The position numbers and the translations under genes are program-made. A stretch of DNA of 5,316 bases from Gammaproteobacteria bacterium (GTDB lineage Bacteria > Pseudomonadota > Gammaproteobacteria > Steroidobacterales > UBA11654): contig DTSX01000112.1 in the NCBI GenBank assembly GCA_012965065.1, positions 18,467-23,782 of the forward strand. Direction: 5' to 3'. This document shows positions 1 to 5,316 of this stretch, one piece after another; the first letter of the stretch is position 1; every line of letters begins with the position of its first letter. The notes under the pieces were generated by a model. It was not told the DNA's origin. It did not search any database and saw nothing but the letters and a program-made list of their open reading frames with translations.

Positions 1-1103
1 CTTTCCTTTACCAAACTGTATTTCTGATTTGTGCAAACCTCATCAACAAGTCCAACCGGAACTGCTCCGCTCTCACCAGAGACGACAACCGCATCATTGC
101 TAACTGGGTTGGCTAACAGTTGCATACCTTTTATTGCAACCTGATCTTGGCAAACTACAAATGCATCGCAATTCGATTTGATGATGTCCCAAGCCAGAAT
201 ACTTGGTTGACCGCATGAAAGTCCTGCCATCATGGTATTCAGTTCTTTGGTTAAATGCGGCTTGCCGTCTCCGATGTGTATGGAATTGAAATAACAAGCC
301 GCACCTGTAGGTTCCACTAAAATCAATTTTGGTGTGGGTTTTGAGCTAACTAGGAAGTAGGAAAATATTGATGCAGCAAACGAACCAACTCCGGCTTGAG
401 TAAGCACATGTGTTGGCCATGCCATCGTTTGATCTTCAAACTCTGAGACCAAACTGAAATAGCCTTGCATAATGTGTTTAGGTACCGTCTCGTATTCTTC
501 CCAAGAAGAATCTTGAAGCAATACCCAATCGTTCTCTTTTGCTTGCTGGGCAGAAAACAGGACCGTTTCGTCGTAATTGAGTTCAGTGATTTCAGCCCGA
601 GCCCCATGTGACCGAATTGCCTCCAAACGAAACTGTGACGTGCCTTTTGGCATAAAAACTACAGCCTTGCACCCAAATTGCTCCGCACACCAAGCAACCG
701 CTCTACCGTGGTTGCCATCGGTAGCAGTCACGAATGTCAGCGATTTGAGTGCGTGGCTATGTGCAGTAATTGCATCAAAGTTTATCTCTTCATCGTCTAA
801 ACCGAGCTGCCGCTGTATTTCTTTGGCTATGGCATAACTTGCCCCCAAAACCTTAAAAGCCTTTAACCCAAAACGCTGACTTTCATCCTTTACCATCAGT
901 GCATCAATTCCAAGCCTTGCAGCAAATCCTGAAAGCTTCACCAGTGGCGTAGAAACGTAGTCTGGGAAGCTTTGGTGAAATATTTTTACTGCTTTAACCC
1001 GATCCATACTGGCAAAATTGGGCGGCTCTCTTTCTACTGAGATAAAGGGATTCAAAATACACTCTATCATCGGTTCCAATGTATTCGGTTTCATCGAAGG
1101 CAT
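1..1103 (-). CDS. dpaL: Diaminopropionate ammonia-lyase (PLP-dependent, fold type II), 3'-truncated by window edge
   Basis: Read from ATG at 1103, the frame stays open for 367 codons and leaves the window at position 1. It was found by translating the minus strand. The family (E. coli YgeX/DpaL, about 398 aa from memory) cleaves 2,3-diaminopropionate to pyruvate and two ammonia in the cytoplasm. Visible marks, in order: an STPL segment near residue 51; VKDES at 71-75; RFGLKAFK at 77-84, whose K84 is the likely Schiff-base lysine; TATDGNHGR at 126-134, whose D129 matches a catalytic Asp of the family; LLQDSSW at 195-201 with D198; the phosphate-loop-like QAGVG at 236-240; MAGLSCG at 292-298; and SGESGAV at 342-348. 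About 30 residues should lie outside. An in-frame TAG at 1139-1137 precedes the ATG, so the start is at 1103, or at Met4 (1094) or Met12 (1070); no strong Shine-Dalgarno decides between them. It lies 48 bases after the ureohydrolase on the same strand, probably in one operon. E. coli has Asn where K81 stands. Other fold-II lyases (threonine dehydratase-like) are less likely given the whole motif set. Confidence 0.93.
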   Translation of the reverse strand, partial: MPSMKPNTLEPMIECILNPFISVEREPPNFASMDRVKAVKIFHQSFPDYVSTPLVKLSGFAARLGIDALMVKDESQRFGLKAFKVLGASYAIAKEIQRQLGLDDEEINFDAITAHSHALKSLTFVTATDGNHGRAVAWCAEQFGCKAVVFMPKGTSQFRLEAIRSHGARAEITELNYDETVLFSAQQAKENDWVLLQDSSWEEYETVPKHIMQGYFSLVSEFEDQTMAWPTHVLTQAGVGSFAASIFSYFLVSSKPTPKLILVEPTGAACYFNSIHIGDGKPHLTKELNTMMAGLSCGQPSILAWDIIKSNCDAFVVCQDQVAIKGMQLLANPVSNDAVVVSGESGAVPVGLVDEVCTNQKYSLVKE

Positions 1104-1151
1104 TAAGGTTGTACTAAAATGGGAAAAGGAAAAACTCTATGTTCTAGCTCA

Positions 1152-2135
1152 TCAGGACCTATTTGCATCAGAGAATTGGGCAGCAAGAAGGCATAAAATT
1201 TCAAACATTATTGTGACTCCAACCAGGGAAGTGTTTCCCGTATTATCAAATGGAGGCGCAACTTCCACCACATCGCCACCTACCAGATTCAGTCCGCCCA
1301 ATCCTTGAAGTAACAGTTGTGCTTCCAGCGTGGTCAACCCACCAATTTCTGGCGTTCCAGTACCCGGTGCATAAACTGGATCAAGACCATCCACGTCAAA
1401 TGAAATGTATGTAGGCCCATCGCCGACTACTTTTCTTGCTTCCTCAATTATATTTTTGACACCCAACTCTGCGAATTCTTCTATAAACACCACTCGCATT
1501 CCATTGGATAAGGAAAAATCAATACCGTCTAAAAAATTTTGCCCCCCACGAATCCCAATTTGTATTGTTCGCTTGGGATCCAGTAGACCGTCTTCAACAG
1601 CCAAACGGAACGGCGCACCGTGATGAAATTTAGAGCCCCAAATCTCACCCCAAGTATCGGTATGAGCATCTATGTGAACCATCCCAATAGGCTGATCCGT
1701 TACAATCCCTTTAAAGATTGGGTAGGTAATGGAATGATCGCCTCCTGCGCTAATAGGCAAAACACCAGCCTCGTGAATTTTTCTAAAAAAATTCTCGATA
1801 TCCTTGCTAACAGCCTCGTGATCAAAAGGTTTGGAAAATCGAACATCGCCCACATCGGCAACTCTTGCCAGTTCATAAGGGTTGATCCTAGTGACATGAT
1901 GAAATTCGCGCATCAAGCTGGATTGGCTCCTCATTTCCCGAGGTCCATGACGGGCACCCGGACGATTGGTTACCCCTCCATCATAGGGAACACCTACAAA
2001 AGCAATATCTAAATTCTCAAGAGTGGTGGCCAAAGGAGTTCTCATAAACGTAGGCATACCCCCGTATCGAGGTTCCAACATGGTCCTATGGTCTTCCCCT
2101 GTTACGGGAGATTTACGATCGTAGAATTTTTTCAT
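1152..2135 (-). CDS. Ureohydrolase of the agmatinase/guanidinobutyrase/guanidinopropionase group
   Basis: This is a complete 327-aa member of the arginase/agmatinase superfamily, binuclear metal enzymes that hydrolyse a guanidino group to urea plus an amine. All metal-ligand motifs are intact: GGDHS at 131-135 (H134), DAHTD at 156-160 (D156, H158, D160) and SFDVDGLDP at 245-253 (D247, D249). APGTGTPEIGGLT follows at 256-268, then VVEVAPPFD at 289-297. The N-terminal half carries YGGMPTFMR at 24-32, TNRPGARHGPRE at 56-67 and SSLMREFHHVTR at 72-83. From memory these resemble Pseudomonas 3-guanidinopropionase GpuA more than E. coli SpeB or GbuA, though the substrate cannot be settled by eye. The ATG at 2135 is the first start after an in-frame TGA just upstream, and its ribosome-binding site is weak. 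It is the first gene of a minus-strand unit with dpaL and diverges from the Smr-like gene. A guanidine hydrolase of the same fold is possible but less likely: no nickel-chaperone genes are in view and the N-terminal extension is short. Confidence 0.9.
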   Translation of the reverse strand: MKKFYDRKSPVTGEDHRTMLEPRYGGMPTFMRTPLATTLENLDIAFVGVPYDGGVTNRPGARHGPREMRSQSSLMREFHHVTRINPYELARVADVGDVRFSKPFDHEAVSKDIENFFRKIHEAGVLPISAGGDHSITYPIFKGIVTDQPIGMVHIDAHTDTWGEIWGSKFHHGAPFRLAVEDGLLDPKRTIQIGIRGGQNFLDGIDFSLSNGMRVVFIEEFAELGVKNIIEEARKVVGDGPTYISFDVDGLDPVYAPGTGTPEIGGLTTLEAQLLLQGLGGLNLVGGDVVEVAPPFDNTGNTSLVGVTIMFEILCLLAAQFSDANRS

Positions 2136-2199
2136 ATCATTTCAATCATTATAAATTTATCTTAAGATCGATTAATTATAATCAATTGTGTAAAAGATT
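2136..2199. promoter_or_regulatory. Divergent intergenic region, candidate shared promoter/operator
   Basis: These 64 AT-rich bases separate the starts of the ureohydrolase gene (minus) and the Smr-like gene (plus). A TATAAT hexamer lies on the plus strand at 2177-2182, 17 bases before the Smr-like ATG. On the minus strand there is one at 2153-2148, 12 bases before the ureohydrolase ATG, and another at 2180-2175. None has a good -35 at standard spacing; the best I see for the 2153-2148 box is TTAATC at 2175-2170, 16 bases upstream. In AT-rich DNA such hexamers arise by chance, so the region's role follows mainly from gene orientation. Confidence 0.45.
2143..2188. repeat. Nested dyad symmetry in the divergent promoter region
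   Basis: A perfect 10-base palindrome, ATCTTAAGAT, lies at 2159-2168. It is flanked by an imperfect inverted repeat: CAATCATTATAA at 2143-2154 faces TTATAATCAATTG at 2176-2188, with seven perfect inner bases and a one-base slip in the outer part. The two dyads have nearly the same centre (about 2164-2165). The outer arms contain the TATAAT hexamers. This layout could bind a dimeric regulator acting on both genes, but no regulator gene is in the window and the AT-richness makes chance symmetry plausible. Confidence 0.4.
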
Positions 2200-2418
2200 A
2201 TGAATAATAGTGCTCTTGATCTCCACGGTATCAAGCATGACCAAGTTGCTAGAACGGTTGAGAATTTTGTCTTACTAAACCAAGATCAAATTCCATTGGA
2301 AATCATTTGCGGTAACAGCCAAAGAATGATTGATTTGGTAATCTCAGTCTTAGATAGGATAGGATGTGAAAATTATGAAAGGATTGACTATGGAACAATC
2401 ATGATCCGCAAGCTGTAG
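2200..2418 (+). CDS. Small Smr-domain-like protein (72 aa)
   Basis: This is the only plus-strand gene I support. Its 72 residues resemble a minimal Smr domain, the C-terminal nuclease/DNA- or RNA-binding module of MutS2 and of stand-alone SmrA/SmrB. LDLHG at residues 6-10 is the hallmark N-terminal motif. A helix (about 14-28, VARTVENFVLLNQ) and a beta strand (PLEIICGNS, 32-40) follow, with a second helix at about 41-55. The strand ends in CGNS where typical Smr domains have TGxG or HGxG. There is no MutS2 ATPase part, no signal peptide and no membrane segment. The ATG at 2200 is preceded only by a weak AAAAGA. The gene diverges from the ureohydrolase and converges on recO, whose stop is 4 bases away. 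It is short, but the domain-like pattern and the exact fit between neighbours support it. Its cellular role is unknown; the fold assignment is inferred from the motif. Confidence 0.72.
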   Translation: MNNSALDLHGIKHDQVARTVENFVLLNQDQIPLEIICGNSQRMIDLVISVLDRIGCENYERIDYGTIMIRKL

Positions 2419-2422
2419 TTCC

Positions 2423-3160
2423 TTATTTACTGCCGTCCTGTCTTTCAATTGCTTTAAATACTTTCTTGCTTTTCAGTTCTTTGCCATCGAGATGATATTG
2501 GATTGACCAACGCAGTATTTTCTTAGCACATACCAAGGTCTCTTGATCTGAAAAATTCCCCTGGTTTATTGCTTGTATCACCTGGCCTTTGACTACAAAC
2601 GGGCTTGAATTATGATTTCTCTTAGAAACAAAGCCTTGTTCGGCAATGAAAACATAATCTAAATCAGCCTCAATGGGTTTTTGTGAAAGCGCTTCGGTTT
2701 CAAAATTTATGGCATATCCTATTTCTGCAAGCATTAAAATTTCAAACTGTCTTAAGATGGGCTCAATTGGATTCGATTCAGAAAAACCATGCAAAGCAGA
2801 GGCATAGAGAGCAAATAGATTCTGGTAGGGATCTTCCATTCTTAAAAACGACAGGATCAACTCATTTAGGTAGTAAGCAGAAAGCAAGTGTTTGCCTTGG
2901 ATTCTGGCTAAATATTGACCGTGTATTTCAGCTTGCCTCAACGTTTTCAGTTGAGATTTTCCAGACCATGACAGTTGCAGTGGTAAAAACGGTTGGAGAA
3001 AAGATCTAAATTTGGATTTTGGCCTCTTGGAACCTTTTGCAATTAAATCCACACGACCGTAATTCTGGCTAAAAATACGCACGATCTGACTTGTTTCAGA
3101 ATAGGGCATTTGGTGCATCAAATATGAAGGCTCGTGTTCAACGATATCTTTTCTTGCCAT
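2423..3160 (-). CDS. recO: DNA repair protein RecO
   Basis: RecO, with RecF and RecR, displaces SSB and loads RecA on gapped DNA (RecFOR pathway); it also anneals complementary strands. The 245-aa length is close to the 242 of E. coli RecO. The N-terminal OB-fold half carries PYSETSQIVRIFSQNYGRV (19-37), then LIAKGSKRPKS and LQPFLPLQL, all standard RecO positions. The helical part shows YLNELILSFL (about 97-106), LRQFEILMLAEIGYAINFE (about 136-154) and the C-terminal LDGKELKSKKVF. The CxxC zinc-finger cysteines of some bacterial RecO proteins are absent, as in the E. coli type. The ATG at 3160 lies one base after the era stop, so translation is probably coupled; the AAGAAG stretch in the era tail can serve as ribosome-binding site. 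It is the last gene of the operon as seen here. pdxJ, which often follows recO in gammaproteobacteria, is absent and a convergent gene lies there instead. Confidence 0.95.
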   Translation of the reverse strand: MARKDIVEHEPSYLMHQMPYSETSQIVRIFSQNYGRVDLIAKGSKRPKSKFRSFLQPFLPLQLSWSGKSQLKTLRQAEIHGQYLARIQGKHLLSAYYLNELILSFLRMEDPYQNLFALYASALHGFSESNPIEPILRQFEILMLAEIGYAINFETEALSQKPIEADLDYVFIAEQGFVSKRNHNSSPFVVKGQVIQAINQGNFSDQETLVCAKKILRWSIQYHLDGKELKSKKVFKAIERQDGSK

Positions 3161-3161
3161 G

Positions 3162-4025
3162 CTAAATTCTTCTTTTCTGACTGGTTTTGACCACAGAAGA
3201 GAGAAAAACTTTTTTACCCAAGAGTTTCTCTATTTCTCTTCTAGATTCAGTACCAACTTGCTTCAAAGTTCTGCCATTTTTACCGATAACAATTTTTTTG
3301 TGCGACTCCTTAAAAAGAAGAATTGACAGTTCGATTAAAATCAAATTGTTTTTCTCTTCCATATGATCAACCTCACAAGTCAAACTGTACGGCAGTTCAT
3401 CCCTCAAACATTTCATTAATTTTTCTCTAACTATTTCCGATATTCTGAATACTGTACTTTGATCAGTTACAGTCGTTTTGGAAAACTGCGGTGTCTGAAA
3501 TGGTAGATTTGCCTCCATTAACGATCTTAAGCGGGTAATGTTTTTGTCACGAAGAGCAGAAATTGGAACAATTTCTTTGAACGATCCTTTGGTTGAAGAT
3601 TGTGCTAAAAAATCTAGAATTTGGCTTTTGTCTTTAAAAAGATCAATTTTATTCACCGCTAAAATTTTCTCAAAATTAAATTCCCCAAGCCTTTCCATTA
3701 AATAATCATCCTCTTTTTTCCAGCGGTTTACCTCGACAACAACGACTGCAAGATCGGCCATGGCCAAGGCATTTCTTGTTTCTTTGCGGGTCTGTTTTGA
3801 ACTTAATCTTTTTCCTCTCCCACTCAACAGGCCAGGTGTGTCTACAAGCATTATCTGAGCGTGGGGTAGGTGGACAATGCCCAATATATTAATCTGTGTC
3901 GTCTGCGGTTTCGAGGTGACAATGGAGACTTTTTCACCAACAAGTGCATTAACCAAAGTGGATTTTCCGACATTGGGCCGACCAATAACGGCAACATAAC
4001 CACTTCGATAATTGTCCCTAGTCAT
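3162..4025 (-). CDS. era: GTPase Era, 16S rRNA-binding 30S assembly factor
   Basis: Era is an essential GTPase that binds the 3' end of 16S rRNA and checks 30S maturation. This copy has 287 aa (E. coli 301). The GTPase motifs are complete: G1 GRPNVGKS at 15-22, G2 region PQTT at 40-43, G3 DTPG at 62-65, G4 NKID at 125-128 and G5 SAL at 156-158. The linker VFRISEIVREKLM (192-204), DELPYS (209-214) and the C-terminal KH domain with GKNG at 248-251, then VGTESR and LLGKKVFL, complete the family architecture. I chose ATG 4025, which gives the usual short N-terminus; the frame is open 37 codons further upstream, but that stretch reads the rnc 3' end in another frame. The ATG overlaps the rnc stop by 8 bases, implying translational coupling. 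After PQTT the residues are QINILGI rather than the usual RHRI(L/V)GI, and the DTPGLH histidine is Leu, so the switch regions are somewhat divergent. Confidence 0.96.
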   Translation of the reverse strand: MTRDNYRSGYVAVIGRPNVGKSTLVNALVGEKVSIVTSKPQTTQINILGIVHLPHAQIMLVDTPGLLSGRGKRLSSKQTRKETRNALAMADLAVVVVEVNRWKKEDDYLMERLGEFNFEKILAVNKIDLFKDKSQILDFLAQSSTKGSFKEIVPISALRDKNITRLRSLMEANLPFQTPQFSKTTVTDQSTVFRISEIVREKLMKCLRDELPYSLTCEVDHMEEKNNLILIELSILLFKESHKKIVIGKNGRTLKQVGTESRREIEKLLGKKVFLSSVVKTSQKRRI

Positions 4026-4692
4026 TCTGCATTGCTTGCAAAGCCTTTGATGCCGCTTTTTGTTCAGCAACACGAAGTGTCTTGCCACTGGCTTGGGTAA
4101 CAATCTCTCCTGATTTAATAGAACATTCCACAACAAAGGTTTTATTGTGATCGCCGATACTGCGAACCAAGGAATATACAGGCAGACCCTGTTTCTCTCC
4201 CTGTAATTTTTCCTGCAGTATGCTCTTGTGATCTTTATGTTCGGATTTGGGATCCAGAGCTTGGATTCTAGAATCGAAAATCTTGATGATCACATTTTTA
4301 ACAGCCACATATCCCCCATCAAGAAATATCGCTCCTATCATGGCCTCGAGAGCGTCGGAGAGAAGCGATAAACGTTCTCGACCGCCTGAAGTATTTTCTC
4401 CTTTACCCAAGATTAAATAATCACCCACATCTAATTCTTTGGCTAATTCTGCCAATGTATTGCCTTTGACTAGGCTGGACCTCATTCTGCTCAAAGAGCC
4501 TTCTGTTTGCTCCGAATAGGACTGATAAAGAAGTTCACTAATAACAAGATCCAAAGCAGCGTCGCCCAGAAATTCTAGCCGCTCATTGTTATCTACTGAA
4601 TGACTTCGATGAGTAAGAGCGGTTTGCAAAAGAATATCGTCTTTAAAACGATAGTGGAACCTCTGCTCACACCATGACATAGTCGCTTGCAT
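4018..4692 (-). CDS. rnc: Ribonuclease III
   Basis: RNase III is a dimeric, Mg-dependent endonuclease that cuts double-stranded RNA, processing the 30S rRNA precursor and many mRNAs. At 224 aa it matches E. coli (226 aa). The signature NERLEFLGD lies at 36-44, and the catalytic acids are E40, D44, D113 and E116, one number off the E. coli set. ALTHRSH precedes at 25-31, and SLLSDALEAMIGAIFLDGG covers 109-127. The double-stranded RNA-binding domain spans about 154-222, opening with DHKSILQEKLQ and ending with the AEQKAASKAL helix. The start is ATG 4692 or Met5 at 4680; stops lie in frame just upstream and neither start has a convincing Shine-Dalgarno, though GAGCAAG lies about 18 bases before the first. 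It follows lepB by 30 bases and overlaps era. That gap is too short for an rnc leader hairpin of the E. coli kind, so autoregulation, if any, must use structure within lepB. Confidence 0.97.
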   Translation of the reverse strand: MQATMSWCEQRFHYRFKDDILLQTALTHRSHSVDNNERLEFLGDAALDLVISELLYQSYSEQTEGSLSRMRSSLVKGNTLAELAKELDVGDYLILGKGENTSGGRERLSLLSDALEAMIGAIFLDGGYVAVKNVIIKIFDSRIQALDPKSEHKDHKSILQEKLQGEKQGLPVYSLVRSIGDHNKTFVVECSIKSGEIVTQASGKTLRVAEQKAASKALQAMQND

Positions 4693-4722
4693 GTTAGATA
4701 TTGTGATGCTTGCTCAAATTCA

Positions 4723-5316
4723 TTATTCGATTTTTTGCCAAATCCTTTGCCACTCGGGTGCGTTCTCAAAATCCCAGTTGAACCATATTCTAGTGGCTGT
4801 GCCTACGAAATGATTCCAAGGAACAAAACCTGGACAATCATATCTGCTGTCCGCGCTATTGTCCCGGTTGTCTCCCATCATAAAATAGTGGCCCTCAGGT
4901 ACTGTATATTCTCCCTCAACATTCCTTCTTGAAGGAGTAATCAAAATCTGATGCTGTTCATCTCTAAAATTTTCTTGGTATATATGGGACCCGTATTGCC
5001 GAGGATGTTTGAATATTTCTTGAAATCTGTAAGGCATCAATTCGCCATTGATAAGAAGCTGCTTATCTTTATAGACAATCTCATCACCGGGTAAACCAAC
5101 CAAACGTTTGATGTATTTGATGGATGTATCGCAAGGGAAATTAAAAACAACCACATCGCCCCTTTGAGGTTCAGCAATTGTAAGAAATGGGTTATGGGCC
5201 ATTGGGAATCTTAGGCTGTAGGCATATTTTTTTACCAGGATAAAATCACCTTTCACCAGTGTTGGCATCATCGACCCTGAAGGGATACGGAATGGTTCAA
5301 AAACAAAAGATCTCAA
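4723..5316 (-). CDS. lepB: Signal peptidase I, N-terminus outside the window
   Basis: Signal peptidase I is an inner-membrane serine protease with a Ser/Lys dyad that removes signal peptides from exported proteins on the periplasmic side. The window holds 197 C-terminal codons; the first visible codon is an internal TTG (Leu), not a start, because the N-terminal membrane anchor and cytoplasmic part are upstream. The family boxes are all present, numbered from the first visible residue: box B PSGSMMPTL at 12-20 with catalytic S15; box C-like RGDVVVF at 52-58; box D YIKRLVGLPGDE at 68-79 with catalytic lysine K70; and box E GDNRDNSADSR at 148-158. The insert between boxes D and E (about 80-140) is typical of Gram-negative LepB, and the C-terminal FVPWNHFVGTATRIWFNWD matches the family. 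The stop is at 4725-4723. rnc follows directly, with no DUF4845-type small membrane gene between them, unlike in some gammaproteobacteria. lepA is expected upstream, but that is outside the view. Confidence 0.96.
   Translation of the reverse strand: MRSFVFEPFRIPSGSMMPTLVKGDFILVKKYAYSLRFPMAHNPFLTIAEPQRGDVVVFNFPCDTSIKYIKRLVGLPGDEIVYKDKQLLINGELMPYRFQEIFKHPRQYGSHIYQENFRDEQHQILITPSRRNVEGEYTVPEGHYFMMGDNRDNSADSRYDCPGFVPWNHFVGTATRIWFNWDFENAPEWQRIWQKIE

Noticed and set aside
100..607. Two short minus-strand open frames (100-297 and 350-607)
   Set aside because: They lie in frames other than the dpaL frame, which is open and conserved throughout this stretch.
1018..1308. 96-codon plus-strand open frame across the dpaL/ureohydrolase junction
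   Set aside because: It is antisense to two well-supported genes, with no family resemblance; an incidental open frame.
1620..2012. 130-codon plus-strand open frame opposite the ureohydrolase gene
   Set aside because: The opposite strand encodes a fully conserved ureohydrolase; the translated product shows no recognisable motif and no ribosome-binding site supports it.
2392..2423. GGAAC...GTTCC inverted repeat near the smr-like/recO junction as a terminator
   Set aside because: It has only five-base arms with a long loop and no T-run, too weak to be an intrinsic terminator.
2683..3009. 108-codon plus-strand open frame inside recO
   Set aside because: It is antisense to conserved RecO segments and has no domain-like pattern.
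4026..4136. Upstream extension of the era frame (37 extra codons from an ATG at 4136)
   Set aside because: This stretch lies in the rnc 3' coding region in another frame, encodes no Era-like sequence, and ATG 4025 gives the standard N-terminus with stop-start overlap.
4685..4712. GCAAGC direct repeat around the rnc start
   Set aside because: Six-base repeats of this kind are expected by chance and form no hairpin.
1..5316. Novel multi-gene system, CRISPR array, mobile element or RNA gene
   Set aside because: Recognisable genes explain nearly all bases on one strand or the other; I found no repeat arrays, transposase motifs, terminal inverted repeats or tRNA/rRNA-like sequence.

Overview
The window reads as a chromosomal segment of a moderately AT-rich gammaproteobacterium. 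The evidence is the gene order lepB-rnc-era-recO, all on the minus strand and tightly packed, which is the classical signal peptidase / RNase III / Era / RecO operon of that class. The proteins also look gammaproteobacterial in length and motifs: RNase III is 224 aa with catalytic residues at almost the same numbers as in E. coli, Era is 287 aa, and RecO is 245 aa without zinc-finger cysteines. I cannot name a genus. The base composition and compactness would suit a free-living, possibly marine lineage, but that is inference.

Layout. On the minus strand at the right, 5316 to 2423, lies the housekeeping operon. It starts with lepB, whose N-terminus is outside the window, followed by rnc after 30 bases, era overlapping rnc by 8 bases, and recO one base after era. 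Facing it, on the plus strand at 2200-2418, is a 72-aa Smr-domain-like protein whose stop lies 4 bases from the recO stop. To its left, divergent across a 64-base AT-rich intergenic region, is a second minus-strand unit. This holds a 327-aa ureohydrolase of the agmatinase / guanidinobutyrase / guanidinopropionase type (2135-1152), then a PLP-dependent diaminopropionate ammonia-lyase (1103 to beyond position 1). The lyase runs off the window and lacks its last few dozen residues.

How the genes work together. The right-hand genes serve export (leader peptide cleavage), rRNA/mRNA processing (RNase III), 30S maturation (Era) and recombination repair (RecO loading RecA). The left-hand pair looks catabolic. 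A ureohydrolase removes urea from a guanidino compound, and DpaL converts 2,3-diaminopropionate to pyruvate and ammonia. The two reactions would link directly if the guanidino substrate were 2-amino-3-guanidinopropionate, which is a testable guess. The intergenic region between the catabolic unit and the Smr-like gene carries nested dyad symmetry and perfect TATAAT hexamers on both strands, so it could be a shared promoter/operator.

The coding genes explain almost every base. I found no RNA gene, mobile element, CRISPR array or clear intrinsic terminator, and no previously undescribed multi-gene system. The least ordinary items are the ureohydrolase-DpaL pairing and the miniature Smr-like protein with an altered glycine motif.
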